Positions 8,292 to 18,425 of a stretch of 64,000 nt of DNA are shown here, one piece after another. This DNA is from an uncultured Hyphomicrobiales bacterium (GTDB lineage Bacteria > Pseudomonadota > Alphaproteobacteria > Rhizobiales > Beijerinckiaceae). Numbering within the stretch: position 1 is the first letter of the stretch; every line of letters begins with the position of its first letter. The position numbers and the translations under genes were made by a program. Location: contig CAIZEI010000158.1 in NCBI GenBank assembly GCA_903931945.1, positions 1-64,000 on the forward strand. The letters run 5' to 3'. The notes under the pieces are model-generated. The model ran no database searches and was not told the origin of the DNA. It worked only from the letters and a program-made list of their open reading frames with translations.

Positions 8292-9701
8292 CTAAACGGA
8301 AAGAGAGTGGCGGCTCTTATCGACGGCTGTGCGATTGAGATAAGCATCGAAACTGGAACAAAAGCTCCTGACAAACGGACGGCCCAACTGCGTAAGGCGA
8401 AACCCGTCGTCCGTTCGCTCAATCAAGCCATCGGCGGCGGAAGCGACGACGCATTCGGCTTCATGCCTCAACTCTGCTGCGACGGAGCCAAAACGATCGT
8501 GCACCGCTTGAGACGAGAACGCGAAATCGCACATCAGGCGTTCGATGACAAACGCGCGCAGCTTGTCATCCTGGCTCAGCGCCCAGCCGCGAACCGTGCC
8601 AAGGTTGCCTTGCTCCACGCGCCGGATGTAGTCGGCGGTCGACACGACATTTTGGACATAGCCTTGCGGAAATCGCCCGATCGCGGAGGCGCCAAGTCCA
8701 ATCAGGGCGTCGGCGCGATCGGTGGTGTAGCCTTGAAAATTTCGGCTCAGCCGCCGCGTCGCCAGACTGTCGTCGGGCCTGGCAAAATGATCCAGCCCAA
8801 GCTGTTGATAGCCCGCCTGCTCGAGCAACCAGGTCAAACGGCGAGCCATGGAAAATCGCTGCATCGGGCCTGGCAGCGCAGCCTCATCAATCATTCGCTG
8901 GTTATGCATCCGTTGTGGCAGGTGCGCATATCCGAACACCGCGATGCGATGGGGCGACAGAGCGATCACCTTCTCGACGGTTCGCTCGAGGCTGGCTTCG
9001 GTCTGGTAGGGCAACCCATAAACCAGGTCGACGTTCACCGAGCGGATGCCGAGGTTACAAAAGAAATCGAGCGCCTGCCGGGTGGTCTCGTAACTTTGCT
9101 CGCGTCCGATTGCTTTTTGAACGACGGGCTCGAAATCCTGCACGCCAAGCGACAGTCGGTTGACGCCGATCTCCACCAGGCTGGCGGCCTTTTCCGGCGT
9201 CATCAGCCGCGGATCGATCTCGACAGCGAATTCAGTTTCTGAAGAAATCCCGAAACGATTTTTGAGCGCATTTCCTAGCCTTCGAATGTCATCGCTCGAT
9301 AGAATATCGGGCGAACCGCCACCCCAATGCAGATGCGTCATCCGAAGCCGGCGCGGTAAAAGTTGGGAAACGGTGAGCATTTCCATTTCGACGGCATCGA
9401 GATACGCAGCGATGGGTTCATAACGCCGCGTTGCTTTCGTACTGCAGGCACAATACCAGCAGAGCGATTCACAGAACGGGATATGCAGATAGAGGGACAG
9501 GGCGATATCTTCGTCGAGCCCGCCAAGCCAATCCCGGTAGTCGGAAGGACCGACCGAAGCGTTGAAATGGTTGGCCGTCGGATAGCTGGTATATCTGGGC
9601 AGCGCCGCCGCGTAGCGGTTGACGAGGGCCTCGTCGGCGAAATCCAGAGGCGGTTCTTTCTCGTCAGATCTCCCGGCTACCATGTAATTTCGAACGTGCA
9701 T
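8292..9701 (-). CDS. hemN: Oxygen-independent coproporphyrinogen III oxidase
   Basis: Radical-SAM enzyme converting coproporphyrinogen III to protoporphyrinogen IX without oxygen, as needed for anaerobic haem and bacteriochlorophyll synthesis. It has 469 residues, normal for HemN. Seen: PRYTSYPTANHF, the CESLCWYCAC cluster motif (CxxxCxxC plus the extra Cys of HemN), WGGGSPDILS, and the SVNVDLVYGLPYQT segment. The ATG at 9701 is preceded by GGGAG at 7 bases and lies inside the end of bchJ (25-bp overlap), so bchE-bchJ-hemN form an operon, presumably driven from the FNR box upstream of bchE. A fitting low-oxygen set with the anaerobic cyclase BchE. Confidence 0.95.
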   Translation of the reverse strand: MHVRNYMVAGRSDEKEPPLDFADEALVNRYAAALPRYTSYPTANHFNASVGPSDYRDWLGGLDEDIALSLYLHIPFCESLCWYCACSTKATRRYEPIAAYLDAVEMEMLTVSQLLPRRLRMTHLHWGGGSPDILSSDDIRRLGNALKNRFGISSETEFAVEIDPRLMTPEKAASLVEIGVNRLSLGVQDFEPVVQKAIGREQSYETTRQALDFFCNLGIRSVNVDLVYGLPYQTEASLERTVEKVIALSPHRIAVFGYAHLPQRMHNQRMIDEAALPGPMQRFSMARRLTWLLEQAGYQQLGLDHFARPDDSLATRRLSRNFQGYTTDRADALIGLGASAIGRFPQGYVQNVVSTADYIRRVEQGNLGTVRGWALSQDDKLRAFVIERLMCDFAFSSQAVHDRFGSVAAELRHEAECVVASAADGLIERTDDGFRLTQLGRPFVRSFCSSFDAYLNRTAVDKSRHSLSV

Positions 9702-10294
9702 GCCGACGCTCCCTGTGCTTGGCAGCCGACTTCAACGACCCGGGTATGCGGATGAACCAGGCGGGAAAACAACCGCTCGAACGTCGCCGCGTAGTAATCG
9801 CAATAGGGCCCGGCGGTTCGCTGCCCCCGGCAGATCGGACAGTTTCGTATTTCGAACGTCGTCGGGCGTCCGTGCCGCGCCGAAAATGCGCCGGCGCCCG
9901 CAAACGTCCACGAATTCCTGGCGATCGCTTTGGCAAGCATCCGGCTTGAAATGGCGACGGGACAACAACGCAGAACCATCTGGACCGGTCGCGGTATCCG
10001 GAATTCGAGCAGATAGTCGCCGGTCAATTGCCCGGCGATCCGGCCCACTTTACGGGCCTGGGCGTCGCCAAGCTTGCCGTGAATCGCCTCGTGCAGGCGC
10101 GCGACGTCGCGCTCATCGACCATCTCCGTCGGTGCATCGCAGAGATAGGATTCAAGCCGGGAGGCCTGGAAAATGCAATGGGTCGCGCTTGGCCCCTCCA
10201 ACGTTCGCAAGGCTTCGATCACCCGGGTAATCGCATTCGGTCCGACCTTGCCGGCATGATGATCAGGGTTGGCGATGGCTAAAACTGGTGGCAT
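9677..10294 (-). CDS. bchJ: BchJ, V4R-domain bacteriochlorophyll synthesis protein
   Basis: A 205-residue protein with a C-terminal V4R (4-vinyl-reductase) fold domain; cysteines in PICRG and the region ending GCQAQGASACTFEITW match BchJ. It was once called the 4-vinyl reductase. Later work shows BciA/BciB do that chemistry, and BchJ is better seen as a helper in the early Mg-branch (established knowledge). I chose the ATG at 10294 (MPPVLAIANPD), 26 bp after the bchE stop, because residues upstream have no family match. Its end overlaps hemN. Placement right after bchE is the usual one in purple bacteria. Confidence 0.9.
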   Translation of the reverse strand: MPPVLAIANPDHHAGKVGPNAITRVIEALRTLEGPSATHCIFQASRLESYLCDAPTEMVDERDVARLHEAIHGKLGDAQARKVGRIAGQLTGDYLLEFRIPRPVQMVLRCCPVAISSRMLAKAIARNSWTFAGAGAFSARHGRPTTFEIRNCPICRGQRTAGPYCDYYAATFERLFSRLVHPHTRVVEVGCQAQGASACTFEITW

Positions 10295-10320
10295 CGAAGT
10301 TGTCCCCCGTGCCGCTGCTA

Positions 10321-11922
10321 TCACGGGCTCGCAGCGGTCACATCCTCGATTTGTTCGGTCCCGCCGCCACAAGCCATGATCTCGGCCTGACGTGGTCCGC
10401 TGATCTTGCGGTTATGGCTTGTTTTCCATTCCACGCCTGTCATGTCCGCGCGTTTGCGCAAGGGGTCGAAGCCGAAGTCAACCTTGCCCTTGGACTGCGG
10501 ACCCCAATAATTGACGCGACCGAGGTCGTAAAACTTCCGCTCGAAACCCGATTTCAGAAAGGCCTTGAGACATCCGAGCAGGTAGCGCCGTCTTTCTCCG
10601 GTTCCGGCCCATGGATAGGAGAAAAGCGCCTTGTTCAAATAAAATCGCCGGTAGTTTTTCATCACGCCGTCGAGCAGTTCGGATCGATCAATCGCGTCCG
10701 GCTTCATGATCGGCGTGACAAAATTGTATTTCTCGTAGTCGAATACCTCGACCTTGTCTCCAAGCTCCCGAAACAGATCAGAAAACGGCCATGGGGTGTA
10801 CATAGACCAGTTGGCGAGGTCGGGTTTCCAGTCCCTTGCCATCTGGTAGGTTTCTTCGAGCGTTTCCAGGGTCTCGTTTTCCAGACCGACAATGAACTGC
10901 GCCTCGACGACGATTCCTGCGTCACGAAGCAGCTGGATCGCTTTTTTATTCTGCGCGACTGTCGTCTCCTTTTTGAATCGGTCGAGCTTTAACTGCGCGG
11001 CGGCCTCGGTGCCAAGCGAGACGTGGATCAGACCCGCCTTGCGATAGAGTGGCAGCAGCGCTTCATCCCGCAGGATGTCGGTTACGCGCGTGTTGATGCC
11101 CCAGAGAATTTTCAGGTCGCGGCGGATGAGTTCTTCGCAGAAGGCCACGAACTTCTTCTTGTTGATGGTCGGCTCCTCGTCCGCCAGAATGAAAAATCCG
11201 ACATCGTGGTCCCGCATCAACCCTTCGATCTCGTCGACCACACGCTTCGGATCGCGAATGCGGTAGTCGCGCCAGAACTTCCACTGCGAGCAAAAACTGC
11301 AGGTAAAAGGACAGCCGCGCGCCATGTTGGGGATGGCCACGCGCTTGCCCATTGGAATGTAGATATATTTGCTCCATTCCAGCACGCTCCAGTCCGGCGT
11401 AATCCCGTCAAGATTCTTGACCGTCGGTGCGGCCGGCGTCGCGACAACCTTTTCGGATTCGCGAAAGGCAATGCCCCTGACCTTGTGTCTGGCCTCGGTC
11501 CAATGTCCGCCGGCCAGCGCATGCTGCAAATCCACGAAGATGTCTTCCCCCTCTCCCCGCACGATCGCGTCGATCCACGGCGCTTCGGTCAGAACCTGTT
11601 GGTACATAAACGTCGCATGGATGCCGCCCAGCACCGTCAGGGCCGCAGGGCAGATCTCCTTGGCAATTTGCAGAAGACGCTCAGCTTTGTAGATTGACGG
11701 CGTGATCGCGGTCGCGCCGACGACGTCGGGCATTTCCTCGACCAATATTTGGCGCACCTGCTCATCCGACAGGTTGTTGGTCATAGCGTCGACGAAGCGA
11801 ATATCGACGAAACCAGCCTTTCTGAGCGAGCCCGCGATATAGGCCGCCCATGCCGGGGGCCAATTCCCCGCGATTTCAGCGCCGCCAGAATGATAGTTGG
11901 GATGTAAGAGCAGAATGCGCAT
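10321..11922 (-). CDS. bchE: Anaerobic Mg-protoporphyrin IX monomethyl ester cyclase
   Basis: B12-dependent radical-SAM enzyme that forms the isocyclic E ring of bacteriochlorophyll using water-derived oxygen. It has 533 residues from the chosen start. Seen: an N-terminal cobalamin-binding domain ([31 protein letters not shown]), then the radical-SAM motif [14 protein letters not shown] with CxxxCxxC. The ATG at 11922 gives the family N-terminus MRILLLHPN and has AGG at 5 bases; an ATG at 11946 would add eight residues with poorer spacing. First gene of the bchE-bchJ-hemN operon, with an FNR/FixK palindrome 53 bp upstream. No aerobic cyclase (acsF) is present in the window. Confidence 0.96.
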   Translation of the reverse strand: MRILLLHPNYHSGGAEIAGNWPPAWAAYIAGSLRKAGFVDIRFVDAMTNNLSDEQVRQILVEEMPDVVGATAITPSIYKAERLLQIAKEICPAALTVLGGIHATFMYQQVLTEAPWIDAIVRGEGEDIFVDLQHALAGGHWTEARHKVRGIAFRESEKVVATPAAPTVKNLDGITPDWSVLEWSKYIYIPMGKRVAIPNMARGCPFTCSFCSQWKFWRDYRIRDPKRVVDEIEGLMRDHDVGFFILADEEPTINKKKFVAFCEELIRRDLKILWGINTRVTDILRDEALLPLYRKAGLIHVSLGTEAAAQLKLDRFKKETTVAQNKKAIQLLRDAGIVVEAQFIVGLENETLETLEETYQMARDWKPDLANWSMYTPWPFSDLFRELGDKVEVFDYEKYNFVTPIMKPDAIDRSELLDGVMKNYRRFYLNKALFSYPWAGTGERRRYLLGCLKAFLKSGFERKFYDLGRVNYWGPQSKGKVDFGFDPLRKRADMTGVEWKTSHNRKISGPRQAEIMACGGGTEQIEDVTAASP

Positions 11923-11974
11923 TGGAGCCTGCCTGAGTGTCGCCATAACCTGACGTCAGAGATCATAGACAGTT

Positions 11975-11988
11975 TTGATCTGGATCAA
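11975..11988. promoter_or_regulatory. FNR/FixK box upstream of bchE
   Basis: TTGAT-CTGG-ATCAA is a perfect Fnr/FixK palindrome, 53 bp before the bchE start. FnrL/FixK activators in purple bacteria turn on bchE and hemN at low oxygen; the same is inferred for this operon. Confidence 0.75.
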
Positions 11989-12252
11989 TTTTGATGGTCC
12001 AATTCCGTTGCGGGCTGATGCTGTTGTCAAAGTCCTGGTCGGCTTCATCGATTGCTGATTCATTGACCAGAAGTCCGACATTGCCAGCGTCGACAATTTG
12101 ACTTGGGTCCTTTGACGCGTCCAGGCAATCGCGTTGCAACGCTCCGCAGCACACACACGGCGCCTTAAATCAGGAATTGGCATGCGCGTGTAATTCTGCG
12201 TGTTTGACGACCGTTCGGCGTGGCAAATCCCTGGCGTTGAATAGATGATCCA

Positions 12253-12480
12253 ATGACCGATCAGCACGCGGCGTTCGAGGACAGCAACCACGCATCTGCA
12301 CCACCGACAGGGATTGTAAAGGACCCGGTTTGCCGCATGTCCGTGAATTCCGCGACCGCAAAAAAGCACGCGAATTTCGAACGGAAGTCTTATTTCGTCT
12401 GTCCGACGCGTTGCCACGATAAGTTTGTCGCGGCTCCGGCGCGCATCGCTGCACTGAAAAGGAGAACGAAGTCGTTACGA
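12253..12480 (+). pseudogene. YHS-domain relic, probably from a heavy-metal P-type ATPase
   Basis: An ATG-started frame opens with MTDQHAAFED and then VKDPVCRMSV, ATAKKHANFERKSYFVC and RCHDKFVAAPARI. This is the YHS metal-binding motif (usual form DPVCGM, YYFCS..C..KF). The conserved Gly after Cys is Arg here. The same frame runs on without domain similarity. YHS domains occur at the N-terminus of copper/heavy-metal P-type ATPases and in small stand-alone proteins. No ATPase core follows, so I read this as a truncated remnant. It could be a divergent small YHS protein. Confidence 0.5.
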
Positions 12481-12528
12481 TATAACGGCAGGATGAGGGT
12501 TTGCTGCGTTTACAGGAGGCCGCTTTCC

Positions 12529-13545
12529 CTATTTCGCCGCCTCGGTGGCGTCGCGCGCTTCGTTCACGATATCCTTTGGCGTGGCGTAAAGTTCCGAGAC
12601 CAATTTCGCGACGTCCTGACCTGAGACGGGGTTGACCTCCAGGCCACGCTTGAGCGCTTCGGCGATATATTCGGGATCTTTCATGACGGCGTCAAACGCC
12701 GTGCGCAATGCCAGAGCGCGATCCTCCGGAACGCCGGGCGGCGCTGCAAAGGGTCGCCCCATCGTCTGGCGCCCAAAGATCAGTTTCAAAATCTGGCGCT
12801 GACGTTCGTTGACGGCCAGATCGGTGATCAAAGGCGTATCCGGGAGATCGCCGGCTTTTTGCAGCGCAAGCTGAACGATCAGATTCAGCTTTTTATCTTT
12901 CAGCCAATCCGCCTTCTCGGCCTTGATACTGCTCCATGACCATCCACAGCGGCCATCGACCTCGCCGCGCTCCATCGCCAGAGAGATTTCGGCGCTGCCG
13001 GGGAAGCCTGTGATCAGTCGTCCTTTCAGGCCAAACAGATTGTGCAGGACATTTGTGAAAACATCCGGGTCCGAGCCCGACCCATTGCCGGCAACGGTAA
13101 AATCCTTGCTCAGGGCGTCCTGCCACGTGCGCACGGGCGCAGTCGTATAGGTTGCGCAAAGGCTGATTTCATTGGTGCTGCTGCCAATCCACGTATATCT
13201 GGAGGCGTCAAATCGCGTTTCGCTGCGCCCGACCAGCGGCTCCATCGCCATCCCCCGGGCAAAAATGCCAAAGGCGGTTCCATCCCTGGGGCTGACATTG
13301 TACAGCGAATTGGCAAGCGTCAGCGTGCCGGCGCCGGGCATGTTCTGGGTAACGATATTCGGGGTTCCGGGGATGTATTTTCCCATATATTTGGCCAGAA
13401 CACGCGCAGCTGCGTCATAGGAACCGCCAGGGCTGTAACCGATCAGCACCGTGATCGTGCGTCCCTTGTAGAAATCCTCGACCGCGCCGGCGCGCGCTTC
13501 CGACAATGGCGCAAGAGCCAAAATAGCGGCCAGCAAACATCGCAT
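12529..13545 (-). CDS. TTT-family periplasmic solute receptor (Bug/TctC-like)
   Basis: Secreted substrate-binding protein of 338 residues. The ATG at 13545 follows GGGAGGAACGTTC and gives a clear signal peptide (MRCLLAAILALAPLSEARA). Mature start AVEDFYKGRTITVLIGYSPGGSYD is the first ligand-contact segment of tripartite tricarboxylate receptors, and IPGTPNIVTQNMPGAG is the second. The ligand is likely a carboxylated organic acid but is not predictable. No TctA/TctB membrane subunits are nearby. Divergent from a polysaccharide deacetylase gene whose start lies 118 bp away. Confidence 0.88.
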   Translation of the reverse strand: MRCLLAAILALAPLSEARAGAVEDFYKGRTITVLIGYSPGGSYDAAARVLAKYMGKYIPGTPNIVTQNMPGAGTLTLANSLYNVSPRDGTAFGIFARGMAMEPLVGRSETRFDASRYTWIGSSTNEISLCATYTTAPVRTWQDALSKDFTVAGNGSGSDPDVFTNVLHNLFGLKGRLITGFPGSAEISLAMERGEVDGRCGWSWSSIKAEKADWLKDKKLNLIVQLALQKAGDLPDTPLITDLAVNERQRQILKLIFGRQTMGRPFAAPPGVPEDRALALRTAFDAVMKDPEYIAEALKRGLEVNPVSGQDVAKLVSELYATPKDIVNEARDATEAAK

Positions 13546-13663
13546 GAACGTTCCTCCCGAATTTTCCGCACGGTTAATCTGTCGGCGCATCATGTCAAGC
13601 GGCTGGACAGGATTCTGCAATTCCCCTAAAAACTGCGCGAGTTCGAATGGTCGGGAGGATGAG

Positions 13664-14512
13664 ATGCTGAAGGATTTTCACTTTAACGAGACAATCGTTT
13701 GGCCGGAAAAGCAACGCGTTGCAGTCACATTGACGTTCGACTTTCAGGGCGGCGAAGATGTCCGCCCCTTCCCCAATGGCACAATTGACAACGAAGAATA
13801 CACCCAGTGCGAATATGGACCGAATACAGCGATCTGGCGCATTCTGCGCATCCTCGCAGAGGAGAAGGTCACCGCCACGTTCATGACCTGCGGCGGTATT
13901 GCCGAGCGTTACCCGGATGCCGTAAAGGCGATTGTCGCAGCGGGCCATGAGGTTGCAGGCCACGGCTACCATCACGAATGCGCGCGCGACCTGACGCTCG
14001 ATCAGGAAGATGAGGTCATGCGCAAGACAGTCGCGATGAATGCCAGCCGCGCGGGCTATCGCCCGATGGGCTGGCGCTCGTGCACGCAAAGCGCCAACAG
14101 CATCGAGCTGCTCATGAAGCACGGCTTCCTTTGGAACAGCAATTCGTTTTCGCACGATCTGCCGTTTCTGTGGGAGTCTGACGGGAAATGTCTCGTGGAG
14201 TTGCCGCGCCAGCCTTTTGGCGACGGGCGCACCTACCATGACGATCATGGCAATCCGAATGATACGCTGGCGGTCTGGAAGGCGATGTTCGATGATTTCC
14301 ACGATGAGTCGAAAAACCATCCGGCTTATGTTCCCTTCCAGTTTCATCCGTATATTTCGGGTCGACCGGGCCGCTCGCGCACGTTGCGCGGCATTATCTA
14401 GCACATGAAAAGCGCTGGCGGCGTCTGGTTTGCGACCGGCTCGGAGACAGCGCGCTGGTGCCTCGAGAATGTCTTCAAGGAGCGCAGCGCGAAGGCCGTC
14501 GCCGCCGAATAA
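13664..14512 (+). pseudogene. Polysaccharide deacetylase family protein, interrupted by an amber codon
   Basis: NodB/PuuE-like polysaccharide deacetylase. The ATG at 13664 follows GGGAGGATGAG. Seen: TLTFDFQGGED at the metal-site strand, AGHGYHHECARDL with the two metal His residues, GWRSCTQS, and PFQFHPYISGRPGRSR near the end. TAG at 14399-14401 then stops translation after LRGII, yet the same frame continues as HMKSAGGVWFATG and on to TAA at 14512, which reads as the normal family C-terminus (GIIEHMKSAGG in relatives, from memory). One base change from GAG or CAG explains it. The 245-residue product keeps the metal ligands but loses 36 C-terminal residues, so activity is uncertain. Sequencing error is possible. 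Confidence 0.72.
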
Positions 14513-14548
14513 ACCAATTGGTCGCGCTACTGCGAATGCAGCGCGATC

Positions 14549-15595
14549 TCAGTCCACATGGGTGTAATTGAATGCCTTGCTGACGAGGTCGTGGGGCGTG
14601 GCGACGAAGCCTTCAAACAGGGCCTGCGTTTCCGGGCCGCTCAAGGGCGTCAGCGAAAGTCCCAGTTTTTGGGCCTCGACGATTGCCGAAGGGTCGCGCA
14701 CTGTCTCGGCAAGCGCCTTGCGCAAGGCCTCGGCGCGCTCAACTGGCAAGCCCGGCGGCGCGGCTAGCGGACGCGTGATCAGCGAGGGACCGAAGACAAG
14801 CCTCCCGATCGCACGCATTTCGTCTGTCTTCAAAAGGTCTGCGATCGGCGTGGCGTCGCCGAACAGCGGCGATTTCCTGTCCATTCCGACCTGCACGAAC
14901 AGATTGAGATCGCCAGACTGCACATCGTTCAGATAGGATGCGCGAATACTGGATTCGAACAGGCCGCAACCGCCATCCACTTCGCCGCGTTGCATCGCGA
15001 GCACAATATCGCGCGTGCCAGAGTAGCCATTGATGACTTTTGTCGGCGCGCCCAGCGCGTTCTTGAAAAACAGCGGGTAAAGGCTGGTATCGGCGGATGG
15101 CGCGCTCGAACCAAACGCGATTGTTTTCTTCGCCTGGATCAGGTCGTCTGCGGACTTCAGGCCAATGTGCGCGCCTTTCCACACGCCGCAGGACATGAGG
15201 TCGGTGTCCATGCTGCCAATCCAGACAAATTTGTCGGTGCTGAAACGCGCCTGTGGGTTGCCATAAAGCGGTTCCAGCGCGACGTCGGACGAAAAGACGC
15301 CCAGAGCCGAGCCATCCCTTGGCGCGGCGAAAAAGAGATCGTTGGCGACCTTCAAACCGCCGCCGCCGGGAGTATTGCGCACCACGACAGAGGGATTGCC
15401 GGGAATGTGCCGGCCCAAAAATCGACCGATCAGACGTGTGCTGACGTCATAGCCGCCGCCGGGCCCATATCCGACATCAATCGTGATTGTGGCGCCTTTG
15501 TAAAAGTCGGCCACGGGGTCGGCAAACGCCGGCTGAAGCGTTGCGATCCCGATCGTCAGAACGACCGCTGGCGCCAAATGACATACGTCCCGCAT
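14549..15595 (-). CDS. TTT-family periplasmic solute receptor
   Basis: Secreted binding protein of 348 residues, paralogue of the 12529-13545 gene. Signal peptide MRDVCHLAPAVVLTIGIATLQPAFA, then DPVADFYKGATITIDVGYGPGGGYD and IPGNPSVVVRNTPGGGG. Two mature cysteines (MSCGVW and GGCGLF) recur in several window paralogues and may form a disulfide. GGGGGGCAATCG precedes the ATG at 15595. Convergent with the deacetylase pseudogene. No transporter membrane genes adjoin it. Confidence 0.88.
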   Translation of the reverse strand: MRDVCHLAPAVVLTIGIATLQPAFADPVADFYKGATITIDVGYGPGGGYDVSTRLIGRFLGRHIPGNPSVVVRNTPGGGGLKVANDLFFAAPRDGSALGVFSSDVALEPLYGNPQARFSTDKFVWIGSMDTDLMSCGVWKGAHIGLKSADDLIQAKKTIAFGSSAPSADTSLYPLFFKNALGAPTKVINGYSGTRDIVLAMQRGEVDGGCGLFESSIRASYLNDVQSGDLNLFVQVGMDRKSPLFGDATPIADLLKTDEMRAIGRLVFGPSLITRPLAAPPGLPVERAEALRKALAETVRDPSAIVEAQKLGLSLTPLSGPETQALFEGFVATPHDLVSKAFNYTHVD

Positions 15596-15823
15596 CGATT
15601 GCCCCCCTTTATTGCATTTTGCCGTTTATACTGACCGATAGCCAATACAAACAATCTTTGTCAAACGTTGTCTCAGACAAACTGCATTCGAAGGCGCCCG
15701 TTTCGGCGTCATAGCAATTGCGCGAGCGCAGAAAACTTGTCGCTCCCGCTTCCCATAGGCCCGCGCACGGGCTATGACACCCCGCCCGGCTTGCCGGGCA
15801 TTGTTGTGTCTGGAATTTGTCGC

Positions 15824-16270
15824 TTGCCCCGCATTCACATCCTCAACGGTCCCAATCTCAATCTACTGGGAACGCGCGAGCCCGCCATTTATGGCGCGGC
15901 GACGCTTGCGGATATTGAAGCTTCGCTGTCTCGCAGGGCAACCGACGCGGAAGTCGAACTCATTTTCCGTCAATCCAACCATGAAGGCGACCTCATCACC
16001 TGGATTCAGGAGGCCGGCTGCGCTGGCGAACCGGTCATCCTCAACGCGGGCGCCTACACACACACGTCCATCGCTTTGGCCGACGCAATCAAAGGCTCGG
16101 GCGCTCGTGTGATCGAAGTGCATCTGTCCAACACCCATGCGCGCGAGGATTTTCGTCGCCATTCCTTCATTTCACCGGTCGCCGAGGGCGTGATCCTCGG
16201 ATTTGGGCCGCAATCCTATCATCTCGCGCTGGAGGCACTGACCTCCGGCGTGGCAAACAAGAAGGCCTGA
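15824..16270 (+). CDS. aroQ: 3-dehydroquinate dehydratase, type II
   Basis: Dodecameric shikimate-pathway enzyme that dehydrates 3-dehydroquinate. Hallmarks: HILNGPNLNLLGTREP with the catalytic Tyr in the following AIYG, RQSNHEGDLITWI, LNAGAYTHTSIAL, and EVHLSNTHARE. No ATG suits the family N-terminus. TTG at 15824 gives MPRIHILNGPN (148 residues, the usual size). GTG at 15806 would add six residues. The longer frame from 15668 has no family match. It is followed after 3 bp by accB, the common alphaproteobacterial aroQ-accB-accC arrangement. Confidence 0.95.
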   Translation: MPRIHILNGPNLNLLGTREPAIYGAATLADIEASLSRRATDAEVELIFRQSNHEGDLITWIQEAGCAGEPVILNAGAYTHTSIALADAIKGSGARVIEVHLSNTHAREDFRRHSFISPVAEGVILGFGPQSYHLALEALTSGVANKKA

Positions 16271-16273
16271 TCC

Positions 16274-16801
16274 ATGGCTCAAGCCCCGAAAAAGACGATA
16301 CCCTCGCCGTCGCCCCAGCCCAAGCCGTCGGCCGCCGGGATCGATGTCAATCTCGTCGAAAATCTCGCTGAAATCGCAGCACGTCACGATCTTGCTGAGG
16401 TCGTCGTCGAGCATGAGGGATTGCGCATCAAAGTGTCCCGCCATGGTCATGGCGAGGGGCGACAGCGCGCGCAACATCAAACCGTCCTGCACAGCCCGGC
16501 CCCAGCGCCGGTCGCAACGTCGCCCGTTCCGGTTGCGCCTGCCCCGGCGGCGCCTGCTGCGGATAATCCCGGCGCCGTGAAGTCGCCGATGGTTGGCACG
16601 GCTTACCGCCGCCCCTCGCCCGACGCCAAGCCATTCGTCGAGATTGGCCAGCAGGTCAAATCCGGCGAGAAGATTTTGCTGATTGAAGCCATGAAAACCT
16701 TCAACGAGATTGTTGCTCCGCGCGGCGGGACGATCACCGCAATCTTCGTCGAGGATGGCCAGCCCGTCGAATTTGGCGAGCCCCTGCTTGTGATAGAATA
16801 A
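16274..16801 (+). CDS. accB: Biotin carboxyl carrier protein of acetyl-CoA carboxylase
   Basis: Carries biotin between biotin carboxylase and carboxyltransferase in fatty-acid synthesis. It has 175 residues: an N-terminal helix region, a Pro/Ala-rich swinging linker (about 72-100), then the biotinyl domain with [19 protein letters not shown] and the biotin-lysine motif EAMKTFNEI. The common form is AMKM; AMKT is a frequent alphaproteobacterial variant. Tightly spaced between aroQ and accC, so co-transcribed. Confidence 0.95.
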   Translation: MAQAPKKTIPSPSPQPKPSAAGIDVNLVENLAEIAARHDLAEVVVEHEGLRIKVSRHGHGEGRQRAQHQTVLHSPAPAPVATSPVPVAPAPAAPAADNPGAVKSPMVGTAYRRPSPDAKPFVEIGQQVKSGEKILLIEAMKTFNEIVAPRGGTITAIFVEDGQPVEFGEPLLVIE

Positions 16802-16824
16802 TTCAGCACAGGGCGCCGCCTTCC

Positions 16825-18171
16825 ATGTTCAACAAAATTCTCATCGCAAACCGTGGCGAAATCGCGCTCCGTATCCTGCGCGCCGCCAAGGAACTGGGGG
16901 TGGCCACAGTCGCGGTCCATTCGACAGCCGACAAGGACGCCATGCATGTCCGGCTCGCCGACGAGTCGGTCTGCATCGGGCCGCCGTCGGCGCGAGAGAG
17001 TTACCTGAATATTCCGGCGCTGCTTTCCGCCTGCGAGATTACCGGCGCAGACGCGATCCACCCCGGCTACGGTTTCCTGTCGGAAAATGCGCGGTTTGCG
17101 GAAATCTGCGGCGATCACAACATCGCGTTCATCGGACCCAAGGCCGAGCATATCCGCATCATGGGCGACAAGATCGAGGCCAAACGCACCGCGCGGCGTC
17201 TCGGCATTCCTTGCGTGCCTGGCTCCGACGGCGGGGTGACCGACGACGACGAAGCGATGAAAATAGCCCGGGGAATTGGCTTTCCTGTGCTCATCAAGGC
17301 GTCGTCGGGCGGTGGCGGCCGGGGCATGAAAGTCGCCCGCACGGAGGCCGATCTTTCAACGGCCTTGTCGATGGCCCGCTCCGAAGCCAAGGCGGCCTTC
17401 GGCGACGATGCCGTCTATCTTGAGAAATATCTCGAACGACCGCGTCATATCGAAATTCAGGTGCTTGGCGATGGGCGCGGCGCCGCCGTGCATCTGGGCG
17501 AGCGGGATTGTTCCTTGCAGCGCCGCCACCAGAAAGTGCTGGAAGAGAGCCCATCGCCGGCGCTCAACCCGGCGCAACGCATCGATATTGGCGAAATCGT
17601 CGCCAGAGCCATGCGCGAGTTGCAATATCTGGGCGTCGGCACCGTCGAGTTTCTTTATGAGGAGGGGCAATTCTTCTTCATCGAGATGAACACCCGCATT
17701 CAGGTCGAGCATCCGGTCACTGAAATGATCACCGGCATCGACCTTGTAAACGAACAGATCAGGATCGCAGCAGGCGCAGAACTGGGTTTCACGCAGGCCG
17801 ATGTGTCCTTTTCCGGGCACGCTATCGAATGCCGGATCAATGCCGAACATCCCGAAACGTTTCGGCCCTCGCCTGGACGCATTGCCTATTACCATCCGCC
17901 CGGCGGCCTGGGCGTGCGGGTCGATTCAGCCGTCTATCAGGGCTACAATATCCCCCCCAATTACGACTCCCTTGTCGGCAAATTGATCGTCCACGGGCGG
18001 ACACGACCGGAAGCGTTGATGCGCCTGCGCCGCGCGCTCGATGAATTCATCATCGACGGGATCGATACCACCATTCCCCTGTTCCGAACCTTGCTGCGCA
18101 ACGCGGACATTCAGGCTGGAAATTACGACATTCACTGGCTGGAACGGTTCCTCGCCGAAGGCGCCGAATAA
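16825..18171 (+). CDS. accC: Biotin carboxylase of acetyl-CoA carboxylase
   Basis: ATP-dependent carboxylation of biotin on AccB. It has 448 residues. Seen: N-terminal [27 protein letters not shown], the ATP-grasp glycine loop [26 protein letters not shown], and [14 protein letters not shown] with the catalytic Glu/Arg residues. Last gene of the aroQ-accB-accC operon; a rho-independent terminator lies about 120 bp downstream. Confidence 0.97.
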   Translation: MFNKILIANRGEIALRILRAAKELGVATVAVHSTADKDAMHVRLADESVCIGPPSARESYLNIPALLSACEITGADAIHPGYGFLSENARFAEICGDHNIAFIGPKAEHIRIMGDKIEAKRTARRLGIPCVPGSDGGVTDDDEAMKIARGIGFPVLIKASSGGGGRGMKVARTEADLSTALSMARSEAKAAFGDDAVYLEKYLERPRHIEIQVLGDGRGAAVHLGERDCSLQRRHQKVLEESPSPALNPAQRIDIGEIVARAMRELQYLGVGTVEFLYEEGQFFFIEMNTRIQVEHPVTEMITGIDLVNEQIRIAAGAELGFTQADVSFSGHAIECRINAEHPETFRPSPGRIAYYHPPGGLGVRVDSAVYQGYNIPPNYDSLVGKLIVHGRTRPEALMRLRRALDEFIIDGIDTTIPLFRTLLRNADIQAGNYDIHWLERFLAEGAE

Positions 18172-18288
18172 GAACGGAACGCTTTTGAAGCGTTCTGGTT
18201 TCATATAATTCAATAAGTTATGGAATTTATTTGATATCTTGAATCAATCATTTGCCGCCATTCGTCCGTACGTCGCCACGCCCATCAA

Positions 18289-18316
18289 AAAGCCCCCGAA
18301 TGTTTTCGGGGGCTTT
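18289..18316 (+). terminator. Rho-independent terminator after accC
   Basis: A perfect 12-bp stem (AAAGCCCCCGAA / TTCGGGGGCTTT) with a TGTT loop. It sits between convergent genes and has A/T runs on both sides, so it may act in both directions. Confidence 0.8.
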
Positions 18317-18425
18317 CGTTTTCAAATGGACATCAGTCCGCCAGCTGCCGTGGCGCGCTCACGGCAGCTGAAATTTACGCAATCGTCTGGACTGAGCGAA
18401 GCACGCAAACGATGTTCCCGCGCAA

